From the NCBI RefSeq assembly GCF_016862215.1, contig NZ_BOMN01000080.1, positions 21,527 to 85,526 of the forward strand: a DNA stretch of 64,000 nt, in the 5' to 3' direction. The notes under the pieces were generated by a model, which had not been told where the DNA came from, made no database searches, and was given only the letters and a program-made list of their open reading frames with translations. Position 1 is the first letter of the stretch. Each line of letters begins with the position of its first letter. The translations under genes were made by a program, and so were the position numbers. Positions 16,619 to 23,971 of the stretch are shown here, one piece after another. This DNA comes from Winogradskya humida (GTDB lineage Bacteria > Actinomycetota > Actinomycetes > Mycobacteriales > Micromonosporaceae).

Positions 16619-17698
16619 ATGGACATCGGCGTCGTCCTGCAGTGCGACCCACCCTCGAGCGAGCTCGTCGAGCTCGCGAAGAAGGCGGAGGACCTCGGCT
16701 ACAGCCACGTGTGGACGTTCGACTCGCACGTGCTGTGGCAGGAGCCGTTCGTCATCTACTCGAAGATCCTCGCCGAGACGTCCCGCGTCATCGTCGGCCC
16801 GATGGTGACGAACCCGGGCACCCGCGACTGGACGGTCATCGCGTCCCAGTTCGCCACCCTCAACGAGATGTACGGCAACCGCACGATCTGCGGCATCGGC
16901 CGGGGCGACTCGGCGCTGCGGGTCCTCGGACTGCAGCCGAACACGCTCGCTCAGCTGCGCGAGAGCATCGGCGTGATCCGGGGCCTGGCCAGCGGCGAGA
17001 CGGTGGAGCTGCGCGGCAAGCAGCTCCAGTTCGCGTGGGCGCCGGACAGCAGGCTCGACGTCTGGGTCGCCGCGTACGGTCCCAAGGCCCTCGCCCTGAC
17101 CGGCGAGGTGGGCGACGGCTACATCCTGCAGCTCGCCGACCCCGACATCGCCGCCTGGATGATCAAGGCCGTCCGGGACGCCGCCGAGAAGGCCGGCCGG
17201 GACCCGCTGGCGATCAAGTTCTGCGTGGCCGCCCCGGCGTACGTCGGCGACGACCTCGCGCACCAGCGGGACCAGACCCGGTGGTTCGGCGGCATGGTCG
17301 GCAACCACGTCGCGGACATCGTGTCCCGCTACGGCTCCGCGGGCGCGGTCCCGAAGGCCCTGACCGACTACATCGAGGCCCGGCAGGGCTACGACTACGC
17401 GGAGCACGGCCGCGCCGGCAACTCGCACACCGCGTTCGTGCCCGACGAGGTCGTCGACCGGTTCTGCATCCTCGGCCCGGTCGAGGACCACCTCGCCCGG
17501 CTCGAGCAGCTCCGCGAGCTCGGCGTCGACCAGTTCGCGCTCTACCTGCAGCACGACGACAAGGAAGCCACGCTCGAGGCCTACGGCAAGAGCATCATCC
17601 CGGCCATGTCGACCGGCCAGGGCACGCCCGGAGATGGTCGTGGCCCGGACCGCATCGAGCTGACCGGCCCGGCGCCGGCTGAATCCGCGGCCTCATGA
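16619..17698 (+). CDS. F420-type LLM-class oxidoreductase (TIGR03842-like) in the pyrimidine operon
   Basis: 359 residues with the luciferase-like TIM barrel: MDIGVVLQCDPPSSELVELA, then DLGYSHVWTFDSHVLW, IVGPMVTNPGTRDWTVIASQ and TICGIGRGDSALRVLGLQP. ALALTGEVGDGYIL is typical of F420-dependent members. GGTGAGG precedes the ATG by a short spacer, and the gene lies 5 bp after mmsA and overlaps the permease start by 4 bp (ATGA), so it is an integral part of the operon. The reaction is unknown. Because no dihydropyrimidine dehydrogenase is nearby and all later steps are present, reduction of uracil/thymine with F420H2 is an attractive guess. A RutA-like role in ring chemistry is the alternative. 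F420 binding is inferred from family. Confidence 0.8.
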   Translation: MDIGVVLQCDPPSSELVELAKKAEDLGYSHVWTFDSHVLWQEPFVIYSKILAETSRVIVGPMVTNPGTRDWTVIASQFATLNEMYGNRTICGIGRGDSALRVLGLQPNTLAQLRESIGVIRGLASGETVELRGKQLQFAWAPDSRLDVWVAAYGPKALALTGEVGDGYILQLADPDIAAWMIKAVRDAAEKAGRDPLAIKFCVAAPAYVGDDLAHQRDQTRWFGGMVGNHVADIVSRYGSAGAVPKALTDYIEARQGYDYAEHGRAGNSHTAFVPDEVVDRFCILGPVEDHLARLEQLRELGVDQFALYLQHDDKEATLEAYGKSIIPAMSTGQGTPGDGRGPDRIELTGPAPAESAAS

Positions 17699-18555
17699 GG
17701 CGTGCCCTCAGCGTCGTGATCGGACTGGTCGTCATGGTCGCCCTCTGGGAGGGCTACAAGGCGGTCGGTAACCCGGACGGCACGGTGCTGTTCGGCACCC
17801 GCGTCCTGCCGCGCGCCGACGACCTGTCCATGCCGCACGTGTGGGACATGCTGTCCCGGTTCGGCCGCCCGGAACTCACGGGCGGCCGGCCGGTCTGGCA
17901 GGCCGTACTCAGCGCAACACTGTTCACACTTGGTATCACCGCTCTCGGTTTCGTCGCCGGCGCGGTGGTCGGGCTCGTCCTCGCCATCGCCATGCAGCGC
18001 TTCCGTATCGTCGAGCGCGGCCTGCTCCCCTACGTCATCCTGTCGCAGACCGTGCCCCTGGTCGCCCTCGCGCCGCTGATCGCCGGGTGGAGCGGCAACC
18101 TGTCGTTCGGCGCGTACCCGTGGCAGGACTGGATGACGGTCGCGGTCATCTCCGCGTACCTGAGCTTCTTCCCCGTCGCGGTCGGCATGCTCCGCGGCCT
18201 GCAGTCCCCGCACGTGAGCGGGGTCGAGCTGATGCGCAGCTACGCCGCCGGCTGGTGGCGCACCCTGGTCAAGCTCCGCCTCCCGGCCTCGCTGCCCTAC
18301 CTGTTCCCCGCGCTGCGGCTGGCCGGTGCCGCCGCCGTCGTGGGTGCGGTCGTCGGCGAGATCTCCACAGGCACGCGCGGCGGCATCGGCCGGCTGATCC
18401 TCGAGTACTCCCGCGAGGCCACCTCCGACCCCGCGAAGGTCTACACGGCCATGGTCGGCGCGGCCCTGCTCGGGCTCGTCGTCGCCGGCCTGGTCAGCCT
18501 CCTCGAACTGCCGCTCATGCGGCACCGGCGCCGAGTAACGGTGGTGACGATGTGA
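17695..18555 (+). CDS. ABC importer permease 1 (pyrimidine locus)
   Basis: 286 residues with about six helices. The cytoplasmic loop ELMRSYAAGWWRTLVKLRLPASLPYLF is the EAA motif of BPD-type permeases of the SsuC/ThiX/TauC group. The ATG overlaps the preceding oxidoreductase stop and the gene overlaps the ATPase start (GTGA). Together with the second permease 19316-20275, the ATPase and the lipoprotein it forms a heteromeric importer. The substrate is probably a pyrimidine or dihydropyrimidine, by context. Confidence 0.88.
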   Translation: MRRALSVVIGLVVMVALWEGYKAVGNPDGTVLFGTRVLPRADDLSMPHVWDMLSRFGRPELTGGRPVWQAVLSATLFTLGITALGFVAGAVVGLVLAIAMQRFRIVERGLLPYVILSQTVPLVALAPLIAGWSGNLSFGAYPWQDWMTVAVISAYLSFFPVAVGMLRGLQSPHVSGVELMRSYAAGWWRTLVKLRLPASLPYLFPALRLAGAAAVVGAVVGEISTGTRGGIGRLILEYSREATSDPAKVYTAMVGAALLGLVVAGLVSLLELPLMRHRRRVTVVTM

Positions 18556-19319
18556 CCGCAGTTTCGGTACAAGCTGTCTCACAGATCTTCAACCAGGGGC
18601 ACACCGACGAGGTGACCGCCCTGTCCGACGTGGACCTGACGGTCGCCCCCGGCGAGTTCGTCTCCCTGATCGGCCCGTCCGGCTGCGGCAAGAGCACCCT
18701 GCTGCGGCTGATCGCCGACCTCATCACCCCCACGAGCGGCACGGTCGAGGTCAACGGCAAGCCCGCGGAGAAGGCCCGCCTCGACCAGGAGTACGGCATC
18801 GCGTTCCAGCAGGCCGGCCTCTTCGAATGGCGCACGGTCCAGCGCAATGTCGAGTTGCCACTCGAGTTGCGCGGCCAGTCCCGGGCCGAACGCCGCTCCC
18901 GCACCGCCGAGATGCTCGAACTCGTCGGCCTCACCGACTTCGCCCGGCACTACCCCGCCCAACTCTCCGGCGGCATGCAGCAACGCGTCGCCATCGCCCG
19001 CGCCCTCGCCGTGCACCCGCCGCTGCTGCTCATGGACGAGCCGTTCGGCGCCCTCGACGAGATGACCCGCGAACGCCTCCAGACCGAGCTCCTCGCCATC
19101 TGCGCGAAGACCGGCACCAGCACCATCTTCGTCACCCACTCCATCTCCGAGGCGGTCTTCCTCTCGAACCGGGTCGTCGTCATGTCACCCCGCCCCGGCC
19201 GGATCACCGCAACCGCCGACATCGACCTCCCCAGCCCCCGCGACGAAGCCGTACGCCAGTCCCCCGCGTTCTTCGACGCCGTGACCACCGTCCGCAAAGC
19301 CCTCCGGGCGGCAGCGTGA
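18552..19319 (+). CDS. ABC importer ATP-binding protein (pyrimidine locus)
   Basis: 255 residues. Walker A LIGPSGCGKSTLLRLIADL (~residue 38), signature LSGGMQQRVAIARALA (~residue 138), Walker B LLLMDEPFGALDEMTRE and switch His in IFVTHSISEAVFLSNR are all intact. It belongs to the SsuB/TauB/NrtD group. It starts with GTG overlapping permease 1 by 4 bp, and its stop overlaps the GTG of permease 2. It powers import by the NMT1-type system. Confidence 0.92.
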   Translation: MTAVSVQAVSQIFNQGHTDEVTALSDVDLTVAPGEFVSLIGPSGCGKSTLLRLIADLITPTSGTVEVNGKPAEKARLDQEYGIAFQQAGLFEWRTVQRNVELPLELRGQSRAERRSRTAEMLELVGLTDFARHYPAQLSGGMQQRVAIARALAVHPPLLLMDEPFGALDEMTRERLQTELLAICAKTGTSTIFVTHSISEAVFLSNRVVVMSPRPGRITATADIDLPSPRDEAVRQSPAFFDAVTTVRKALRAAA

Positions 19320-20275
19320 AACCCGGCACCGGCGGCACAGGACCAGACCCCGCCGCCAGCGGCACACCAAGACCCACCGCAGGCGGTATGAGACAAGGCG
19401 TCTCAGTCGGCGTGAGCCGAAGCACCACAACCGGCATGAGCCGGAGCACCACGACCAGCATGAGCCGGAGCACCACAACCGGCATGAGCCGGAGCACCAC
19501 GACCAGCATGAGCCGGCGCACCGCTACCGGCATTAGACGCGTCCTCCCGCCATTGGTCCTGGGCATCGCCGCCCTGGCCGCCTGGGAGCTGACCGTCTCG
19601 CTAGGCCGCATCGCCCCGTTCGTCCTCCCGGCACCCTCCGCCATCTGGCACGAGCTCATCGCACAGCGCGGCAACATCTGGGACGCCGCCCTGGCCAGCG
19701 GCCTGAACGCACTGATCGGCCTGCTCTGGGGCACCGCCGCCGCCGTCCTGCTGGCCATGGTGGCCAGCCGCTTCCGCTTCCTCGCCGACCTGTCCCTGCC
19801 CCTGGCCGCGGTGCTGAACGCGCTGCCGATCATCGCCCTCGCCCCGATCCTCAACAACATGTTCGAGTCGACGTCCAGCCTCCCCCGCCGCCTGGTAGCC
19901 GGGATCATCGTGTTCTTCCCGGTCTTCATCAACACCCTGCGCGGGCTGCGCGAGGTGAACCCGGTCCACCGCGAGCTGATGACCAGCTACGCGGCCGGCG
20001 GCTGGACGTTCACCCGCCTCGTCCGGCTGCCCGGGGCGCTGCCCTTCGTCTTCACCGGCCTGCGACAGGCGTCCTCGCTGGCCGTGATCGCCGCCGTCGT
20101 CGCCGAGTACTTCGGCGGGCTGCAGAACGGTCTCGGGTCCCGGATCACCTCCGCGGCCGCGTTCACCGCGTACCCCCGCGCCTGGGCCTTCGTGGCCGGC
20201 GCCTGCCTGCTCGGCCTCGTCTTCTACCTAGCAACGCTCCTGCTGGAGCGGATCGCCATGCCCTACCGCAATTAA
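19316..20275 (+). CDS. ABC importer permease 2 with repeat-bearing N-terminus
   Basis: 319 residues from the GTG at 19316, which overlaps the ATPase stop. The EAA loop ELMTSYAAGGWTFTRLVRLP and about six helices match SsuC/ThiX-type permeases. The first ~75 residues are unusual: a Gly/Pro/Thr stretch, then five 8-residue repeats (MSRSTTTG/S) encoded by 24-bp units, each starting with an in-frame ATG or GTG. The conserved part starts only at IRRVLPPLVLGIAALAAW. The true start may be any of these codons, so the N-terminus is uncertain. Confidence 0.87.
   Translation: MKPGTGGTGPDPAASGTPRPTAGGMRQGVSVGVSRSTTTGMSRSTTTSMSRSTTTGMSRSTTTSMSRRTATGIRRVLPPLVLGIAALAAWELTVSLGRIAPFVLPAPSAIWHELIAQRGNIWDAALASGLNALIGLLWGTAAAVLLAMVASRFRFLADLSLPLAAVLNALPIIALAPILNNMFESTSSLPRRLVAGIIVFFPVFINTLRGLREVNPVHRELMTSYAAGGWTFTRLVRLPGALPFVFTGLRQASSLAVIAAVVAEYFGGLQNGLGSRITSAAAFTAYPRAWAFVAGACLLGLVFYLATLLLERIAMPYRN
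19412..19531 (+). repeat. 24-bp tandem repeat x5 inside permease 2
   Basis: Units at 19412, 19436, 19460, 19484 and 19508 read (A/G)TGAGCCGnAGCACCAC.. and differ in one to four positions. All are in frame. Each supplies a potential start codon. Confidence 0.9.
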
Positions 20276-20285
20276 AGGAGCCCGT

Positions 20286-21410
20286 GTGCGCCGATATCTA
20301 GTCGCCGCTTCCCTACTCCTCCTCCTCACCGCCTGCGGCACCGCCGACACCCCCGCAACCCCTGCCGCCTCCGGCGGAGTGACCCCCATCAAGCTGCAAC
20401 TCCAATGGTTCTTCCAAGCCCAGTTCGCCGGCTACATCGCCGCCGTGGACCAGGGCTTCTACAAAGAACAGGGCCTCGACGTCCAGCTGCTCGAGGGCGG
20501 CGTCGACATCGTCCCGCAGACCGTCCTCGCCCAGGGGAAGGCCGACTACGCCGTCGCCTGGGTCCCCAAGGCCCTGGCGTCCCGCGAGCAGGGCGCCGGC
20601 ATCACCGACGTCGGCCAGATCTTCGCCCGGTCCGGCACCTACCAGGTGGCCTGGAAGGACAGTGGCATCACGACCCCCGCCGACTTCAAGGGCAAGAAAG
20701 TCGGCAACTGGGGCTTCGGCAACGAGTTCGAGCTGTTCGCCGGCATGACGAAGGCCGGCCTCGACGCCGGCAAGGACGTCACCCTCGTCCAGCAGCAGTT
20801 CGACATGCAGGCGCTGCTCAAGAAGGAGATCGACGTCGCCCAGGCGATGTCCTACAACGAGTACGCCCAGCTGCTCGAAGCCACGAACCCCGCCACCGGC
20901 AAGCTCTACACCCCCGGCGACTTCCAGATCATCGACTGGAAGACGAACGGGTCCGCCATGCTCCAGGACGCCGTCTGGGCCAACACGGAAAAGCTCAACG
21001 ATCCCGCGTACCAGCAACAGACCGTGAAGTTCCTGGCCGCCACCGTCAAGGGCTGGGCCTACTGCCGCGACAACCCGGAGGCCTGCCGCGACCTCGTCGT
21101 GGCGAAGGGCTCCAAACTCGGCAAGAGCCACCAGCTCTGGCAGATGAACGAGATCAACAAACTCGTCTGGCCCGCCACCACGGCCGGCGTAGGCATGATC
21201 GACGAGGCAGCCTGGAAGCAGACGGTCGACATCTCCCTGACCGCCAAGAACCAGACCGGCGACACGGTCCTCACCAAGCAACCGACCGGCCTCGCCTACA
21301 CCAACGACTACATCAAACAGGCACTCGACCAGGTCAAGGCCGCAGGCACCGACGTCACCGGCACAGCCTTCCAGCCCCAGACCGTCACCCTCACCGCCGG
21401 CGGCGCCTGA
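20286..21410 (+). CDS. NMT1/THI5-type substrate-binding lipoprotein (pyrimidine locus)
   Basis: 374 residues. A lipoprotein signal with lipobox LTAC ends near residue 17. IKLQLQWFFQAQFAGYIAAV is the NMT1/THI5 N-terminal signature; GFYKEQGLDVQLLEGG and FKGKKVGNWGFGNEFELFAG follow. Relatives (ThiY and similar) bind thiamine-precursor pyrimidines, riboflavin or sulfonates. In the pyrimidine operon the ligand is probably uracil, thymine or a dihydro derivative (inference). GTG start at 20286 with AAAGGAG 5 nt upstream. It is the last gene of the operon. Confidence 0.88.
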   Translation: MRRYLVAASLLLLLTACGTADTPATPAASGGVTPIKLQLQWFFQAQFAGYIAAVDQGFYKEQGLDVQLLEGGVDIVPQTVLAQGKADYAVAWVPKALASREQGAGITDVGQIFARSGTYQVAWKDSGITTPADFKGKKVGNWGFGNEFELFAGMTKAGLDAGKDVTLVQQQFDMQALLKKEIDVAQAMSYNEYAQLLEATNPATGKLYTPGDFQIIDWKTNGSAMLQDAVWANTEKLNDPAYQQQTVKFLAATVKGWAYCRDNPEACRDLVVAKGSKLGKSHQLWQMNEINKLVWPATTAGVGMIDEAAWKQTVDISLTAKNQTGDTVLTKQPTGLAYTNDYIKQALDQVKAAGTDVTGTAFQPQTVTLTAGGA

Positions 21411-21438
21411 CCGGACGGAACCTTCCCGCCTGCCGCTG

Positions 21439-21469
21439 CCTTTGAGGAGGGTGACACCTTCCTTCAAGG
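21439..21469 (+). terminator. Imperfect hairpin after the pyrimidine operon
   Basis: A 15-bp stem with three mismatches and almost no loop lies between the binding-protein gene and the next gene, 28 bp after the stop. There is no clear T-run, so this may be a terminator or an attenuator. Confidence 0.4.
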
Positions 21470-21485
21470 ACTCCGGGGGTACGCA

Positions 21486-22562
21486 ATGAGCGAACGAATA
21501 AGAGAACTGCTCGACGACGCGGTGGCCGGAATCACCCCGGACAACCCCGACCCGGTCACCGCCGTCATCACCCGCGGCCGCGCAGCCCGCCGCCGCACCC
21601 TGACCACCGCGGCCCTCGCAGCCGCCCTCCTCGGCACCGGCACCGCGGTCGCCGTGACCACCCACGTCGCAGGCACCGATGCACCACCCGCTGCCTCCTT
21701 CGCTCCCCCGACCCCTCGTGTCCTCAACGGCGAGGTCGTCGCCGGAGCCCTGCACCTCCCGATCCCGGCAGGCTGGACCGTCGCCACCCCGGTCGCGGAC
21801 GCCCCCTGTGAGACACTCAGTACCACAGTCCTCATCTCCGGCCCGCAGAAGATCGGCTGCCAGACCGCCGAGATCGAGGTGACCGGCACCGCGAGCACCT
21901 GGCCCGCCGGCCGGGCTCTCCTTCCCAAGGACGTCGCTCCGTCCGCCGACGGACAGCCGCGGGCCGATCCGTCCGCCCGCACCGATCTCCCACTGATCGT
22001 GCTCCCCCCGGAATCCGTCACCCTGCCGGGCGGTGAACCCGCCTGGATGACCGACGCCCTGGACTCCGAGGCACTCGCACCGGACCACGCTCCCGGCTAC
22101 AGCTACTACAACGTCCTGTACCTCCCCTGGTCCCACGTCTCGATCACCCTCCGCGTCGACGGCGCCGCCTCCCGGACGATCATCGACTCCATCCGCACCG
22201 AGCCGGCCGCCCTCGGCGCACTCGTGCTGCCCGTGGACGCCCTCTCCGTCGAGCTGACCACATCGGACATCACCGCCTCCGACCCGTGGACCGGCCACGC
22301 CGAGACCACCGACCCGGCAACGATCACCGCTGTGACGAGGCTGCTGGGGAGCCAGCCGGCGGTGCTCACCGGCGCCTGCGCGGGCTCCTCCCACAAGGCC
22401 CTCCGCCTCACCCTCGCCGGTGACTCCCCGGACCCGACCAGCGTGATCATCACGCTCGGCGACCGCTGCCAGGAGGCGGTCTCGTCCGCCGGCGGCCGGG
22501 TACGCCTCACCGACGCCACGGTCACCGAACTCAAGCACCTGCTCGGGCTGGCCGCCCGATGA
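21486..22562 (+). CDS. Putative membrane-anchored partner of the ECF sigma factor
   Basis: 358 residues. The N-terminus MSERIRELLDDAVAGITPD is a short cytosolic helix. A single membrane span follows (TLTTAALAAALLGTGTAVAVTT, ~residues 38-60), then an external domain of ~290 residues with several cysteines (e.g. DAPCETLS, KIGCQTAE, TGACAGSS, LGDRCQEA). No catalytic motif is recognised. It overlaps the SigE-family sigma gene by 4 bp. In actinomycetes, single-span proteins paired this way are often anti-sigma or sensor proteins, so that role is inferred. Four conserved-looking cysteines may form external disulfides. Confidence 0.7.
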   Translation: MSERIRELLDDAVAGITPDNPDPVTAVITRGRAARRRTLTTAALAAALLGTGTAVAVTTHVAGTDAPPAASFAPPTPRVLNGEVVAGALHLPIPAGWTVATPVADAPCETLSTTVLISGPQKIGCQTAEIEVTGTASTWPAGRALLPKDVAPSADGQPRADPSARTDLPLIVLPPESVTLPGGEPAWMTDALDSEALAPDHAPGYSYYNVLYLPWSHVSITLRVDGAASRTIIDSIRTEPAALGALVLPVDALSVELTTSDITASDPWTGHAETTDPATITAVTRLLGSQPAVLTGACAGSSHKALRLTLAGDSPDPTSVIITLGDRCQEAVSSAGGRVRLTDATVTELKHLLGLAAR

Positions 22563-23074
22563 CCGCACCGGACGGTTTCGCCGAATTCGTCGCCAACCGC
22601 TACCCGTCCCTGGTCCGCTACGGCACCCTCCTCACCGGCGACCGCGGCCACGGCGAGGACCTCACCCAGGACGCGCTCGTCAAGACGTACCGAAAATGGC
22701 CCAAACTCCACCCCCACGGCGACCCGGAGTCCTACACCCGCCGCATCATGGCCCGAGCCGCCTGGCGCGCCGCCCGCCGCCTCTGGCACCGCGAGATCCC
22801 CGCCGCCACCCTCCCGGACAAACCCACCGCGGACCCATACGCCCCACGCGACACCGCCCACGTGGTCCTGGAGGCACTGCGCCGACTCCCCGCAGCCCAG
22901 CGCGTCGTCCTGGTCCTGCGCTACTGGGCCGGCCTCACCGAACAGGAGATAGCCACCCAGCTCGGCTGCTCCCCCGGCACGGTCAAGAGCCGGGCCAGCC
23001 GCGCCCTCTCCACCCTCCGCAGCACCGACGGCCCGCTCGCCGACGCCTTCACCCTCCTGGACAGCCCGCACTGA
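22559..23074 (+). CDS. ECF RNA polymerase sigma factor, SigE family
   Basis: 171 residues. FAEFVANRYPSLVRYGTLLTGDRGHGEDLTQDAL is region 2 (shown in part by YGTLLTGDRG and GEDLTQDAL). Region 4 is RRLPAAQRVVLVLRYWAGLTEQEIA with recognition helix CSPGTVKSRASRAL. This matches the actinobacterial SigE family (M/F-EFV..RYPSL opening). It is translated from an ATGA overlap with the upstream single-span protein gene, which likely controls it. It ends 34 bp before a convergent gene. Confidence 0.9.
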   Translation: MTAPDGFAEFVANRYPSLVRYGTLLTGDRGHGEDLTQDALVKTYRKWPKLHPHGDPESYTRRIMARAAWRAARRLWHREIPAATLPDKPTADPYAPRDTAHVVLEALRRLPAAQRVVLVLRYWAGLTEQEIATQLGCSPGTVKSRASRALSTLRSTDGPLADAFTLLDSPH

Positions 23075-23107
23075 ACATCCCAGAAACGCCCGGACCGGAT
23101 CCGGCGG

Positions 23108-23884
23108 TCAGAGCGGGATCAGCCGGGCCGCCAAGGCGACCGCGTTGAGGTCCCCCTCGCGAAGGCGGCCGGCGGCTTCCGGCTCTCCCAGCCCGGCGAG
23201 GCGTTCCGCGGCCGTGTCGATCAGGCCTTCATTGCCGCTGAGGAGTTTGCGGGCGAGGTTGGCCTGGGTGGGGCTGAGCTCCGCGTAGGCGCAGCGATCC
23301 AGGGCCGCGATGGTCTCCTCGTCGAGGCTTCCCGCGAGGGCGCGTTCGGTGACGACGCGCAGCAGCCAGCCCGGCCACCAGCTGTAGCGGCCGAGGAGGT
23401 GGCCGGCCTGGATGGCCTGGGCGGGGGTCTGGCCGCCGTCGAGCAGGCGCAGGACCATCGGGATGTCGAAGCGTTCGAGGCGCAGGGCCGTGACGAAGAG
23501 GCGTTGCAGGCGGGCCGCTCCGACCAGGCGGGTGGCTGCGGCGGCCGCGGCGGCGTAGTTGCCGCGGGCGGCGGTGAGGAGGATGGCTGCCTCGTCGGTG
23601 GAGATGGCGGCGCCGGTGGAGCGTTCCTCGATGCGGTCGAGGGTGCGGGTGAGGCGGGCGGTGGCGTCCTGGGCGTGTTCGGCGCGGGTCTCGCTGGAGG
23701 GGCGTTCCAGGTAGCGGACGACCGTGTCCGTGGCGATCTTGACCTCGCGGCGCAGGAGCGGGGCCTGGATCTTGGGGGAGATCAGGTCACTGAGGCCTTC
23801 CAGTACGTAGGCGCGGTCGAATCGGTCCGATGCTTCGGGGAACTGCATCCACCATGATTCGTCGTGCGCGTCCACACCTCTCAC
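23108..23884 (-). CDS. Hypothetical alpha-helical protein
   Basis: 258 residues starting with GTG at 23884 (a second GTG three codons in is equally possible). I recognise no family. The sequence is predicted to be almost wholly helical, with Ala/Leu/Arg-rich segments such as AAAAAATRLVGAARLQRLFVTA and regularly spaced turns, suggestive of a HEAT-like or helical-bundle fold. No signal peptide or membrane span. Codon use and the GC-rich third positions fit a real gene. It converges on the sigma factor gene and is separated by 87 bp from the sugar dehydrogenase stop. Confidence 0.6.
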   Translation of the reverse strand: MRGVDAHDESWWMQFPEASDRFDRAYVLEGLSDLISPKIQAPLLRREVKIATDTVVRYLERPSSETRAEHAQDATARLTRTLDRIEERSTGAAISTDEAAILLTAARGNYAAAAAAATRLVGAARLQRLFVTALRLERFDIPMVLRLLDGGQTPAQAIQAGHLLGRYSWWPGWLLRVVTERALAGSLDEETIAALDRCAYAELSPTQANLARKLLSGNEGLIDTAAERLAGLGEPEAAGRLREGDLNAVALAARLIPL

Positions 23885-23971
23885 ATTGGCGTACCGGGGG
23901 CGTACTTGAGTGAATTTCCGGGAGAACCCTGCCGGACCCCCTGGTGGAAGGGGGTCCGGAAGGGGCGGGTC

